A DNA stretch of 64,000 nucleotides from Burkholderia oklahomensis C6786 (GCF_000959365.1 NZ_CP009556.1:2666001-2730000); one strand, 5' to 3'; positions 1 to 8,917 are shown, numbered from the stretch's first letter. The notes: generated from the letters alone by a model not told the origin. Program-made: numbers and translations.

Positions 1-1
1 C

Positions 2-1054
2 GCAATCGGCCATCACCTCGCGACGGGCAACCTGCCGGCCGTCTACATGCAGAACTCCGGCATCGGCAACGCGATCAATCCGCTCGTCTCGCTCGCCGAT
101 CGCGCGGTCTACGGAATTCCGCTCGTGCTGATCGTCGGCTGGCGCGCGGAAATCGCCGCGGACGGCTCGCAGGCGCACGACGAGCCGCAGCACGTCACGC
201 AGGGCCGCATCACGCTGCCGCTGCTCGACGCGCTGTCGATCCGTCACCGGGTGCTGGATCGCGCGCACGACGATCCCGGCGCGATCGCGCGGCTGATCGA
301 CGACGCGCGGCGCACGTCGCAGCCCGTCGCGCTCGTCGTTCGCAAGGATACGTTCGACGATGCGCCCGCCGGCCGGCCCGGCATCGCCGACGCGCTCGCC
401 GGCCGGATGACGCGCGAGCGTGCGATCGAGCTGATCGTCGACCATGCGGACGCCGGCGCGGCGATCGTGTCGACGACGGGCGTCGCGTCGCGTGAGCTCT
501 ACGCGCTGCGCGACCGGCTCGGCCAGTCGCACGCGCGCGATTTCCTGACGGTCGGCGGCATGGGCCACGCGTCGCAGATCGCGGCCGGCATCGCGCTCGC
601 CCGCCCCGAGCAAAAGGTGATCTGCATCGACGGCGACGGCGCGCTGCTGATGCACATGGGCGGCCTCGCCTATTGCGCGACCGCGCCGAATCTCACGCAC
701 GTCGTCATCAACAATGGCGTCCACGATTCGGTCGGCGGGCAGCGGACGCTGGCCGCGCAATTGCGGCTGTCGCACATCGCGGCGTCGTGCGGCTACGCAT
801 TCAGCCGGACCGTCGCGACGCCGCTCGAACTCGAGAGCGCGCTTCATCACGCGGGCCGCCTGGACGGCAGCGCGTTCATCGAAGTGACGTGCCGCCCCGG
901 TTTTCGAAGCGATCTCGGCAGGCCGCGCACGTCGCCCGCCGAGAACAAGCGCCATTTCATGGCCTTCCTATCCCGCAACGGAGCGCGACATGACGGAAAC
1001 GAGCACTCGCAGGAAAGTGGCGTACAAGACGCTGTCCAGTGCGCTCGGCAGTGA
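2..1054 (+). CDS. Phosphonopyruvate decarboxylase, 5' end outside window
   Basis: TPP-dependent enzyme predicted to decarboxylate phosphonopyruvate to phosphonoacetaldehyde, the irreversible pull step after PEP mutase in phosphonate biosynthesis. The frame is open from base 2, so the N-terminal part is missing. Visible motifs are GHHLATGNLPAVYMQNSG at the start and the C-terminal TPP/Mg motif GDGALLMHMGG followed by NN near bases 640-715. Sequence style and length (350 codons shown of the usual ~380) fit phosphonopyruvate decarboxylase rather than acetolactate synthase. It overlaps the next gene by 65 bp in another frame, so the two are probably one transcript. A PEP mutase gene would be expected just upstream, outside the window. 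A sulfopyruvate decarboxylase is the main alternative; the PhnY-like neighbour argues for phosphonate. Confidence 0.85.
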   Translation, partial: AIGHHLATGNLPAVYMQNSGIGNAINPLVSLADRAVYGIPLVLIVGWRAEIAADGSQAHDEPQHVTQGRITLPLLDALSIRHRVLDRAHDDPGAIARLIDDARRTSQPVALVVRKDTFDDAPAGRPGIADALAGRMTRERAIELIVDHADAGAAIVSTTGVASRELYALRDRLGQSHARDFLTVGGMGHASQIAAGIALARPEQKVICIDGDGALLMHMGGLAYCATAPNLTHVVINNGVHDSVGGQRTLAAQLRLSHIAASCGYAFSRTVATPLELESALHHAGRLDGSAFIEVTCRPGFRSDLGRPRTSPAENKRHFMAFLSRNGARHDGNEHSQESGVQDAVQCARQ

Positions 1055-1868
1055 GGTCTATGGCTTCGACACGCCGTTCCCGTACGAGTCCGACGCGGTG
1101 CAGACGCTGATCGATGCGTGGCACGCGGGCGGCATCTGCCGGCTTCGCCAGCAGCGGCTCGACATGGCGGAGTTCGTCGAGTTCAGCCGGATCTTCGGCA
1201 AACCCGAGCGCGCGCTGAACCAGGAGCGCAAGCTGACGTCGCGCGACGACCTGCCCGAACTGATGATCGTGTCGAACATCAAGGAAAACGGCGTGTCGAT
1301 CGGGCATCTCGGCGCGAAGGAGGCGTACTGGCATACCGACATGTGCTACACGGACGTGCCGCCCATCGCGAGCATCCTGTATGCAATCGAAGTGCCGACG
1401 CGCGGCGGCGACACCGAGTTCATGAACATGTACCGTGTCCATGACGCGCTGCCGGCGTCGCTGCGAAAACGGATCGCCGGCTTGTCGATCAAGCACGACC
1501 GCAGCTACACCGCCGTCGGCGAACTGCGCTACGGCTTCGAATCCGTCGTCGACGTGACCACCTGCCCCGGCTCGGTCCATCCGATCGTGCGCGTTCATCC
1601 GGTTACGCGGCGGCCGTATCTGTACCTCGGCCGCCGGCTGAACGCCTACGTGGTCGGCTTGCCCGTCGACGAATCGGAAGCGCTCCTGGACGAACTGTGG
1701 CGCTACACGCGGCTCGACGGCGTCACGTGGACGCAGCACTGGGAGGTCGGCGACATCATGATCTGGGACAACCGCTGCACGATGCATCGGCGCGACGCGT
1801 TCGACGAGCGCGCGCGGCGTCTGATGTGGCGCACGCAGATTCAGGCCGATCCTGCGCGGCCGCTGTAG
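990..1868 (+). CDS. TauD/TfdA-family Fe(II)/2-oxoglutarate dioxygenase
   Basis: Predicted non-haem iron oxygenase that couples 2-oxoglutarate decarboxylation to hydroxylation of a small, probably anionic substrate. The facial triad is visible: His115 and Asp117 in the WHTD motif, and distal His266 in TMHRRD, with a downstream Arg-rich 2OG-binding segment (RRLMWRTQIQ). At 292 aa it is a full-length TauD family member. The start at 990 follows GGAG with good spacing, inside the 3' end of the decarboxylase gene; a GTG ten codons later is the alternative. Its position between phosphonopyruvate decarboxylase and a phosphonoacetaldehyde dehydrogenase suggests a phosphonate substrate, but taurine or another sulfonate cannot be excluded from sequence. 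Confidence 0.85.
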   Translation: MTETSTRRKVAYKTLSSALGSEVYGFDTPFPYESDAVQTLIDAWHAGGICRLRQQRLDMAEFVEFSRIFGKPERALNQERKLTSRDDLPELMIVSNIKENGVSIGHLGAKEAYWHTDMCYTDVPPIASILYAIEVPTRGGDTEFMNMYRVHDALPASLRKRIAGLSIKHDRSYTAVGELRYGFESVVDVTTCPGSVHPIVRVHPVTRRPYLYLGRRLNAYVVGLPVDESEALLDELWRYTRLDGVTWTQHWEVGDIMIWDNRCTMHRRDAFDERARRLMWRTQIQADPARPL

Positions 1869-1905
1869 CGCCGGCGCTTTCGACACGAACGAAGACGAGG
1901 CCAAA

Positions 1906-3378
1906 TTGACCATTCATCACACCGCCGCTTTCCGCCGCGTCGCACGCGCGCTCGACGCCCGCGGCGCGGCGTCGTCCGGCTCGACGCTCATCGTCAGCAA
2001 TCCCTACGATGGCGAAGCGATCGCCGAGCTGCCGCTCGAGAACGGCGGCGACGCGCGACGCAAGCTGCAGACCGCCGCACGCTTCACGAGCACGCTCAGC
2101 CGACACGATCGCATCGCCGTATTCGAAAAGGCGATCGCGCTGCTCGCGGCGGAAAAGCGCGACGCGTCGATTCTCATCACGCTCGAATCGGGCCTGTGCC
2201 GTAAGGACACGATGTACGAGATCGAACGTGTGATCAACGTGCTGCGCGCGGCGATCGCCGAATTGAACAGGGACGACAGTCAGACATTCTCGTGCGACAA
2301 CGCGACGACCGCCGACAAACGCAAGATCTTCACGGTACGCGAGCCGCTGCGCGGCGTCGTCGCCGCGATCACGCCGTTCAACCATCCGATGAACCAGATC
2401 GCGCACAAGATCTGCCCCGCGATCGCTTCGAACAACCGGGTCGTGCTGAAGCCGTCGGAGAAGACGCCGCTGTCGGCGCTGTACCTGCTCGATCTGTTCC
2501 GCGAGGCCGGGCTGCCGGAACCGATGTTCGACGTCGTGATCGGTGCGCCGGACGTCGTCGGAGCCGAGCTCGTTCGCAACGACCAGGTCGAGCTCGTCGC
2601 ATTCACGGGCAGCGTCGCGGTCGGCAAGCGGATCGCCGAGATGGCCGGCTACCGGCGCACGATCCTCGAGCTGGGCGGCAACGATCCGCTGATCGTGATG
2701 GAAGACGCCGATCTCGATCGAGCCGCGCAGTTGGCCGTCAAGGGGTCCTACAAGAATTCCGGACAGCGCTGCACGGCGGTCAAACGCATCCTCGTCGAGC
2801 GAACCGTCGCGGGCAGGTTCACGGAGCTGCTCGTCGAGCACAGCCGACGCTGGAAAATCGGCGATCCGATGGACGAGCACGTCGACATCGGCACGCTGAT
2901 CGACGATGCGGCCGCGATCGAATGCGCGCGACGCGTCGACGAAGCGATCGACGCCGGCGCGCGCGTGCTGCTCGGCCACCGTCGCGACGGCGCCGCCTAT
3001 GCGCCGACCGTGCTCGACCGCGTCGATCCCGCACTGCGGCTCGCTCAGCAGGAAACGTTCGGCCCGGTGTCGCCCGTGATCGCCTTCTCCGGCCTCGACG
3101 AAGCGGTCGCGATCGCGAACAGCACGCGCTACGGGCTGTCGTCCGGCGTGTGTACGAACCGGCTCGACTACATCACGCACCTGATCGCCAATCTCGACGT
3201 CGGCACCGTCAACGTATGGGAGGTGCCGGGCTTCCGGCTGGAAAGCACGCCGTTCGGCGGCGTCAAGGATTCGGGACTCGGCAGCAAGGAGGGAATGCAG
3301 GAAGCGATCAAGAACTTCACGAACCTGAAGACCTACTCGCTGCCGTGGGACACGTTCGCGCAGCCGCATGCGGCATGA
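1906..3378 (+). CDS. phnY: Aldehyde dehydrogenase, probable phosphonoacetaldehyde dehydrogenase (PhnY-like)
   Basis: NAD(P)-dependent aldehyde dehydrogenase of 490 aa, predicted to oxidise phosphonoacetaldehyde to phosphonoacetate. The family architecture is complete: the cofactor-domain segment ITPFNHPMNQ, the general-base glutamate in LELGGNDP, catalytic Cys289 in NSGQRCTAVKR, and the C-terminal FGGVKDSG motif. The NSGQRC active-site context matches the PhnY subfamily. The start is a TTG at 1906, chosen because a GACGAGG ribosome-binding site lies five bases upstream and no better in-frame ATG precedes the conserved region. It is 37 bp after the dioxygenase stop, consistent with an operon. 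The assignment to phosphonoacetaldehyde comes from subfamily resemblance plus the adjacent decarboxylase, which makes that aldehyde. Confidence 0.8.
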   Translation: MTIHHTAAFRRVARALDARGAASSGSTLIVSNPYDGEAIAELPLENGGDARRKLQTAARFTSTLSRHDRIAVFEKAIALLAAEKRDASILITLESGLCRKDTMYEIERVINVLRAAIAELNRDDSQTFSCDNATTADKRKIFTVREPLRGVVAAITPFNHPMNQIAHKICPAIASNNRVVLKPSEKTPLSALYLLDLFREAGLPEPMFDVVIGAPDVVGAELVRNDQVELVAFTGSVAVGKRIAEMAGYRRTILELGGNDPLIVMEDADLDRAAQLAVKGSYKNSGQRCTAVKRILVERTVAGRFTELLVEHSRRWKIGDPMDEHVDIGTLIDDAAAIECARRVDEAIDAGARVLLGHRRDGAAYAPTVLDRVDPALRLAQQETFGPVSPVIAFSGLDEAVAIANSTRYGLSSGVCTNRLDYITHLIANLDVGTVNVWEVPGFRLESTPFGGVKDSGLGSKEGMQEAIKNFTNLKTYSLPWDTFAQPHAA

Positions 3379-3407
3379 GCGAACAGGCATGCGGGCCGCG
3401 GCGCACG

Positions 3408-4289
3408 TCACGCAGCGGCCGTCGCGACGAGCCAGTCCTCGAATCTGCGATGCAGCGCGGTCTTCTGAATGCCGATCGGCGTGACCGCGTAGTAATTGTG
3501 AGGCGCAACCCGAATGTCGCCGAACGGCGCGACGATCTTGCCGCTCGCGAGATCGCGGCTCAGCGTGACGACGGGCCCGATGCCGACGCCGAGATCGTCG
3601 ATGATGCCCTGGAACGTCACGTGGAAATGATCGAATCGCTGCCGCTTCGTGAATTGGCTCGCGCTCAGTTTCGCTTCGGCGAACCATGCATCCCAATGAC
3701 GCGGGCGCGTTTCGGTTTCGAGGATCGTATGACGCGCGAGATCCTCGGGACGATCAAGCGGCGCGCGGCGCAGCAGCGACGGCGACGCGACGACCGTGTG
3801 GTCGTCGCTCAGGAAGCGGATCGCCGAATCGGGATTGAAGACCTGATCGTCGCGCCGGATCGCGACGTCGCAGTTCCCGCCGCTCGGCTGCTGCTGCGTG
3901 GTGACGGTCAGCACCTGGATGGTCGCGTCCGGATGCTCGTCGCGAAACGCGGCGAGACGGGGAATCAGCCAGCGCATGCCGAACGTCGTCGGCACGCTCA
4001 CGCGCAGCACCTGCCGCGCGCTCCCCTTGCCGTAGCGCTGGACGACGTCCGTCAGCGCATCGAGCGCGCCGCCGAGCTCCTGCGCGAACGCTCTCGCATG
4101 CACGGACGGGACCATTCGCTGACCGTCCTTCTCGAACAGGCTCATGCCGAGCCACGACTCGAGCGCCTGGATTTGCCGGCTGACCGCGCTGTGCGTGACG
4201 CAGAGCTCGTCGGCGGCCGCGGTGAAGCTTCCCGCTCGGCACGCGACCAGAAACGTTCGGATTGCCGCCAATGGAGGGAGTGCGGACAT
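3408..4289 (-). CDS. LysR-family transcriptional regulator (GcvA-like)
   Basis: A 293-aa LysR regulator. The N-terminal winged helix-turn-helix occupies about residues 8-65 (AAIRTFLVACRAGSFTAAAD, then SAVSRQIQALE), followed by a periplasmic-binding-like effector domain. It is convergent with phnY (29-bp gap) and divergent from the TauE exporter across a 116-bp intergenic region, the usual place for a LysR operator. It is therefore the likely local regulator of the exporter and possibly of the phosphonate genes. The effector is unknown. Confidence 0.9.
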   Translation of the reverse strand: MSALPPLAAIRTFLVACRAGSFTAAADELCVTHSAVSRQIQALESWLGMSLFEKDGQRMVPSVHARAFAQELGGALDALTDVVQRYGKGSARQVLRVSVPTTFGMRWLIPRLAAFRDEHPDATIQVLTVTTQQQPSGGNCDVAIRRDDQVFNPDSAIRFLSDDHTVVASPSLLRRAPLDRPEDLARHTILETETRPRHWDAWFAEAKLSASQFTKRQRFDHFHVTFQGIIDDLGVGIGPVVTLSRDLASGKIVAPFGDIRVAPHNYYAVTPIGIQKTALHRRFEDWLVATAAA

Positions 4290-4405
4290 GGCTCGTACTT
4301 TATGTCACGAATGCGTGAAATTTTAGCACTGTGCCCGACTCGCCGATTGGCTAGCATGCTGGATTGTCCCCTATTCGGAGGCAAACCCATCGAAGAGGAT
4401 TCTCA

Positions 4406-5131
4406 ATGACAGCGTATGCGATCGTGCTGCTGATCGGCGTCGTCGCGGGCGTCGTCAGCGGCGTCATCGGCACCGGGGCATCGATCATGCTCCTGCCGCC
4501 GCTCGTGTTTTATTTCGGCCCGAGGCAGGCCGTGCCGATCATGGCGATCGCCGCCGTGCTGGGCAACGTCTCGCGAGCGTACGTGTGGCGCAGCGACATC
4601 GCATGGAAAGCGTGCTTCGCCTATTCGATCACCGCGGCGCCGGCCGCCGCGCTCGGCGCGCATACGCTCTGGGTGCTCAAACCGCAGTGGGTCGATTGTG
4701 CGCTCGGCGTGTTCTTCCTGTCGATGATCCCTTACCGATACATAGCAAGCCGAAACGAATTCACGCTGTCGGCGTGGCAACTGTCGGCGGCGGGCGCGGT
4801 GGTCGGCTATCTGACCGGCATCGTGTTCTCGACCGGCCCGTTGACCCTGCCGATCTTCACCGCATACGGCCTGCTCAAGGGCGGGCTGCTCGCGACCGAA
4901 GCCGCGGCGTCGCTCGTCGTCTATGCGAGCAAGCTCGCCGCATTCGGGCAACTCGGCGGATTGCCGCTCGACGTGGTGATCAAAGGCGTACTCGTCGGCG
5001 CGTCGCTGTCGGCCGGCATCTCGCTCGGCAAGGCCGTCACGCTGCGCTTGTCGACGACCGCATTCCACCGGCTGCTCGATCTCGTGATGCTGTCGGCCGG
5101 CACGACGCTGCTGTGGGGCGCGACGCGGTGA
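4406..5131 (+). CDS. TauE/SafE-family anion exporter
   Basis: Inner-membrane permease of 241 aa with about seven or eight hydrophobic segments, beginning with a segment at residues 3-25 that carries the family's GVVSGVIGTGAS signature. TauE/SafE proteins move sulfite or small organosulfonates outward. Next to a phosphonate cassette, export or uptake of a phosphonate or related C2 acid is a reasonable inference. The start at 4406 follows a GAGG site at 4394; an earlier in-frame start at 4364 lacks a ribosome-binding site and would add a charged tail before the first membrane helix. It is divergent from the LysR gene. Confidence 0.85.
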   Translation: MTAYAIVLLIGVVAGVVSGVIGTGASIMLLPPLVFYFGPRQAVPIMAIAAVLGNVSRAYVWRSDIAWKACFAYSITAAPAAALGAHTLWVLKPQWVDCALGVFFLSMIPYRYIASRNEFTLSAWQLSAAGAVVGYLTGIVFSTGPLTLPIFTAYGLLKGGLLATEAAASLVVYASKLAAFGQLGGLPLDVVIKGVLVGASLSAGISLGKAVTLRLSTTAFHRLLDLVMLSAGTTLLWGATR

Positions 5132-5790
5132 TTCGACAGGCGGGTTGCGAACCGTTCGGCGCGAAGCGGCGTTGTCGACGGGCGGTTTGCTTCTCGTACC
5201 AGCAACGACGAAGCGTTGCCGTTCCGGCAACGGTCGCCCTGCGTTGTCGTCGCATTGATCCGCCCGGCTCGCCATGCGCCCGGGTCTTCGATCTTCGATC
5301 CTGCGAAAGAAGCACACACGATCGCCTCGTGCCGACGCAGCCCGCCGCCGCTCTTCAGTCGACTCGATCTTCGCCGATACGACTCCAACGGCCAGCCCGA
5401 ATGCGCCGCAGGCCGCCGTGCTACTGCGCAACGGATTCATTGCGGCATCCTGACGACCGCGCGTCGCACCGGCTCCGATCGCCGGGCGGGAAACCGGTCG
5501 CGCATGCATCGCTGCGCCGGCGGACGCCGCATCCGCGGTAACCGCGTTTGCCGCAAGATTTTCGTTGACAAGCCAACGAAGGATGACCACACTCATCGGC
5601 ATGGATACGCGCAAGCACATCGCCGCAGTAGTTGCCCACCCGCCAGTGAATGCCCGTTGTGGCACATCACCGGGGGCGCTCGTGCGTTAGCTATCCGCAA
5701 CATCGGATGTCAAGAGGCCCCCGCCGGAAACGGTTGGGGCCTTTTTCATTGCACTGCGCTCCTTCCGCCGGCTCTATTCAGGAGAAGACG
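5132..5790. other. Intergenic region with probable leader RNA
   Basis: About 660 bp without a convincing protein gene. The last 230 bp carry a TTGACA hexamer at 5565-5570 (its -10 partner is poor), then about 150 bp ending in a clear hairpin/T-run at 5715-5747, just before the DUF2917 gene. Reading frames across the rest have the biased composition of shadow frames and no ribosome-binding sites. Confidence 0.5.
5715..5747 (+). terminator. Rho-independent terminator / attenuator ahead of the DUF2917 gene
   Basis: AGGCCCC pairs with GGGGCCT across a 14-base loop and is followed by TTTTTC. It lies 44 bp upstream of the DUF2917 start and is oriented towards it. It therefore either ends an upstream small RNA or attenuates the gene. 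Confidence 0.7.
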
Positions 5791-6177
5791 ATGGACCAGG
5801 CAAGCCGGTTGTTGTTTCGTCCCGATCCGACGCGGTACGACGGATACGACGCGATCCAGTTGCCGCGCATGACGCTTCACTTCGCGCTCGAGCCGCGCGC
5901 GATGATGACGTGGCTTGCGCGCAGCCATACCGAGATCCGCGTGCTGAGTTCGCGCGTGTGGCTCACGCGCTCGCGCAGCGTCGACGACTATTGGATGCAG
6001 CCGGGCGACGTGCTGCACGTGCCGCGCGGCGAGCGTATCTGGCTCAGCGCCGACGGGCCGTCGACGGCCGAGATCTCGCTCACGACTGCGTACGTGCGTC
6101 GGCGCGGCTCAGTCGGCGGCTTACTCGACGGGCTGCTCGACGTCGCCGCCGATCTGACCAGCCCGCGTCCGCGATGA
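5791..6177 (+). CDS. DUF2917 domain protein
   Basis: A 128-aa protein with the DUF2917 fold signature: a short cupin-like beta domain in which a first strand pair (IRVLSSRVWLTRSR) is followed by the W/MQPGD element and an HVPRGERIWLSAD strand. The function of the family is unknown; it is widespread in Burkholderia. There is no signal peptide or membrane segment, so it should be cytoplasmic. The start at 5791 is set by an AGGAGA site eight bases upstream. A longer in-frame start at 5650 would run through the terminator hairpin and is rejected. It stands alone, with no operon partner. Confidence 0.8.
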   Translation: MDQASRLLFRPDPTRYDGYDAIQLPRMTLHFALEPRAMMTWLARSHTEIRVLSSRVWLTRSRSVDDYWMQPGDVLHVPRGERIWLSADGPSTAEISLTTAYVRRRGSVGGLLDGLLDVAADLTSPRPR

Positions 6178-6937
6178 AGCGTCGCGCGAGCGGATGGACG
6201 GGCGTGTCGCGCCGGCCCGACGCGGCAATTGCCTTCGCGGGCGCTCGGCCGTCAGTTGCTCCGCTCGTCGCGCGCGGCGGCCGGCGCTGCGCGCAATCGG
6301 CAACGACGTGCGTTGTCTGTCGCTCGGCGTGCATTTCACGAAGTCGTCTCGAATTCAATCATCAGGATGACTATGCACGTCGATGAAGCGGGAGCCGACA
6401 TGTGCATGCGAGCACGGTTTCGCATCCGAGCGAGCGATGCCGCAAAGGCGCGTTACGACGTCGGCGATCGCTCGCGCTCGCCGATCTCTTCTCATACGCG
6501 ATGCGGCGTCATCGAATGCACGGTATCGACGTGTCGAAGACGCAACCGACCGAGCAATCCGACGCCGGCGTTCGAAGCGCGATACGTCGCGCACGTCGAT
6601 GATCTGCCGGCGCGGGAAACGATCGCGATTGCAGTTCCTACGGCCGCCTCTCGAGTGACGGCCGGATTGCGCACGTCATGACGCCGAGCGACATCGCGAC
6701 TACGCGCGATCGTCACCAAGACGCGCGCGACGCTGCCGGGAAAATGATGAACGTCGCGTGCGTCGGTTCCGCGTTTTCTCGGAACGGACCCACGCAACGC
6801 ATGTGTTGAACGGCTAGCCGCCCGGATCGACGTGCGACGCAGCCGAAAAGATGAGGCAATGCGCGCGGCCATGCGCGCGCCGATGAAACCGCGACAGCCG
6901 GCCTGCGCCGCGCGTCGCGAACCACGCGTGCAGCGGG
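6178..6937. other. Intergenic region, no gene recognised
   Basis: About 760 bp. Several frames are open on both strands, but all have the Arg/Ala/Ser-rich composition of off-frame GC-rich DNA, none has a convincing ribosome-binding site, and none resembles a known family. I see no hairpin terminator or obvious operator here. Confidence 0.4.
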
Positions 6938-7222
6938 TTACGTGCTCGCCGCGAGACGCGGGCCCGACGCGCCGCGCACGGCCGTCGACGGCTCGTCGAC
7001 AGTCTTTTGCACTTGCGCGCTCACCCACGGATCGATGCCCTGCTTCTGCACCTCTTCGAGAAACGAAACCCGCGTGCGCCAATAGTCGGCCTGCAGCTTC
7101 GCGTCGATGACCCGCTGTTCGGCGGTGAACAACTCCATCCGTGCGGTCACGAGCATCGATGCAGCGCTCTTCTCGGGAGTGGGGGCGTGACGCAACGCCC
7201 ATCGGCTGATCCAGTTCAACAT
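6938..7222 (-). CDS. Small helical protein of unknown function
   Basis: A 94-aa protein that I do not recognise as a named family. It begins with an amphipathic segment (MLNWISRWALRHA) and continues with a long predicted helix, residues 20-75, rich in A, E, Q, K and L, of coiled-coil character. The start at 7222 is supported by GGAGG five bases upstream; an earlier in-frame start at 7291 lacks one. Amino-acid composition is normal for a real protein, unlike the Arg-rich shadow frames around it. There is no signal peptide. The flanking regions are long and apparently non-coding, so it is probably monocistronic. Confidence 0.65.
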   Translation of the reverse strand: MLNWISRWALRHAPTPEKSAASMLVTARMELFTAEQRVIDAKLQADYWRTRVSFLEEVQKQGIDPWVSAQVQKTVDEPSTAVRGASGPRLAAST

Positions 7223-8048
7223 GCTTGCCTCCGTATCGACGGACGAAATCACATGGGGCGCCGCCCAACCTGCAAAGCCCCGCCCCAGCACTCACCACTT
7301 TGGTTGCCACTGCGAAATGCGTCGATGCTCGCGTCCGCTCCCGGCATCCGGCGACACCCGACGCGAGCAATGTCTCTATCCTAGATAGAGAATCGCGTTA
7401 ATGCGATGACGACTTGCATTCTTTTACACAAGCCGCCTTATTGCAACACCTCCCAACCCGACGATATCCCATTGATCATAAAGAAAAATATTCATCCGAA
7501 TATGAATGGAAACGCTTATCTCCAAAATAGACATATATGTCGTCGGAATTGGACGAATTTCCGGATAGCCGCCGGTCGGCGGCGTATGCGCGGCGACGAG
7601 GCACCCTGTCGGCACACATGCAATTTTCTTCTCATGCGATCCGCGACGACATATTGCGGTCACGAAGCCGCCGAATTTGCTTTCCATGCAATCGGCACGG
7701 CATCGCGCCAGCTCGGCGACGCGATCGCACGATTCGCATGCGTTCGTTCGAACAGGATGCCCGCACCGGCATGCACGACGATGGGGCGTCGCACCGCCGC
7801 AACGCGAGCCATTGCTCGCCGTTGCCGTAAGCGCGCGCACCAAGCGTCACGCCGGCTTTTTTGCTTTCGACGAAATTACGACCGGCGCCTCGAACGAGGC
7901 TCGCGACGATCGGCACACGAAGTCGTCATTTCCGCACGCAATTCATCGACGCGAAGCGAAACGCGCGCCACGACCGATGGCGCTCATCGCAGTCGCGGCA
8001 TCGCCCGCAACGCATGCGACGCTCATCGGCAGACCGCGATTCAGCCGG
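7223..8048. other. Intergenic region with a low-GC island
   Basis: About 825 bp without a supportable gene. Bases 7385-7560 are conspicuously AT-rich against a GC-rich background and hold a perfect 12-bp palindrome GACATATATGTC at 7530-7541 and an ATTCAT/ATGAAT inverted repeat near 7487-7504. This part may be a promoter or protein-binding region for the small minus-strand gene at 6938, or a transferred remnant. Confidence 0.4.
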
Positions 8049-8549
8049 TCAGCCCGGCCCGCATTCGTCCGGCCATCGATACGCGAGCAGCCGCGAACGC
8101 GCATACGCGAGTTCGCGCACCGCGCCGCGTTGATTGCCGCCGAACAGATGCATCTGTTCGGCGTCATGCCGAAGATAGAAGCCGACATGTCCTTTCCAGC
8201 TCGTCGGATGGTCGCGCGTCAGCACGACGATGCACCCATAGGCCGGCTCGCTCAGCTCGCGGCCCCATTCGAGCCACGATCGCGCAAGCGCGGAGCCCGT
8301 TCCCGGAATCCCGACGCGCGCGAGACACCAGTTGATGAACGACGAGCACCACGAAACCTTGTCGTCGTAGCCCACGAGATTCGTGCAGCCGTTGTACTCG
8401 ACGATGCGCGGATTGCTCTCGCCGGGACCGAAGCGCCGCACACCCGATTCCGCGAGCGCAACCGGCATCCATGCGGGATGGCCGGCCCCGGCGTCCTGTT
8501 CGCCGCGCGCGGGCGCGACGCTTTCTTGCATTCGGGCGATCAAGGTCAA
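8049..8549 (-). CDS. TIGR02594-family (NlpC/P60-like) cell-wall hydrolase
   Basis: A protein of about 160-166 aa resembling the TIGR02594 family, a CHAP/NlpC-P60-like cysteine peptidase group often found in cell-wall or phage-lysis contexts. The diagnostic core is VSWCSSFINWCLA, with the probable nucleophile Cys, followed by GIPGTGSALARSW, then GHVGFYL with the probable catalytic His and the GGNQ motif. There is no signal peptide. Start: TTG at 8549 has GGAGAG upstream at good spacing; an ATG at 8531 is the alternative and lacks one. No holin, spanin or other phage gene is adjacent, so a chromosomal role or a domesticated endolysin or toxin-type effector is possible. Confidence 0.75.
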   Translation of the reverse strand: MTLIARMQESVAPARGEQDAGAGHPAWMPVALAESGVRRFGPGESNPRIVEYNGCTNLVGYDDKVSWCSSFINWCLARVGIPGTGSALARSWLEWGRELSEPAYGCIVVLTRDHPTSWKGHVGFYLRHDAEQMHLFGGNQRGAVRELAYARSRLLAYRWPDECGPG

Positions 8550-8917
8550 GCTGTACTCTCCAGTCCGTGAACGGGCGGCGCGTCGACGCGAGCGAGCGAC
8601 GACGACGTTTGTTCGTCGACGCAGTCCGCGCCGCGCGCGACATGCGACATGCGAAAGCGGCCATTTTAGCGATCCGCGGACGAGCGCGCCTGCCTGCGCC
8701 CGCTGGCCCGAAGCCTCGACGCCCGCGCGGCGCGAACCGCCGCGAGCGCGACGACGAAGCACGATCAATCGCCGCAAATATATCGTCCCGCCTATGTCCG
8801 CTATTACAATCCGCCGATAGCCGCTCAATAGTGGCTGGTTACAGTACGTCCGCCTCGCGGGCAACACAACTCACAAAGCATTCAGCAACACGACCACTCG
8901 ACCGGAGAATCGCCCAC
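8550..8917. promoter_or_regulatory. Divergent intergenic region, TIGR02594 gene / purine permease
   Basis: About 370 bp separating two divergent genes, so promoters for both must lie here. The part nearest the permease (8770-8880) is relatively AT-rich, with TATA-like stretches. No purine-riboswitch-like structure was evident, and no operator could be defined. Confidence 0.4.

Noticed and set aside
1756..3696. 646-codon minus-strand frame opposite phnY
   Set aside because: Antisense of a clear aldehyde dehydrogenase; composition typical of GC-rich shadows.
2292..4409. 705-codon plus-strand open frame across phnY and the LysR gene
   Set aside because: Arg/Ala-rich shadow of phnY and antisense of the LysR gene; no family resemblance.
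8049..8549. Phage lysis cassette around the TIGR02594 hydrolase
   Set aside because: No holin, spanin, tail or integrase genes nearby; one hydrolase-like gene is not evidence of a prophage.
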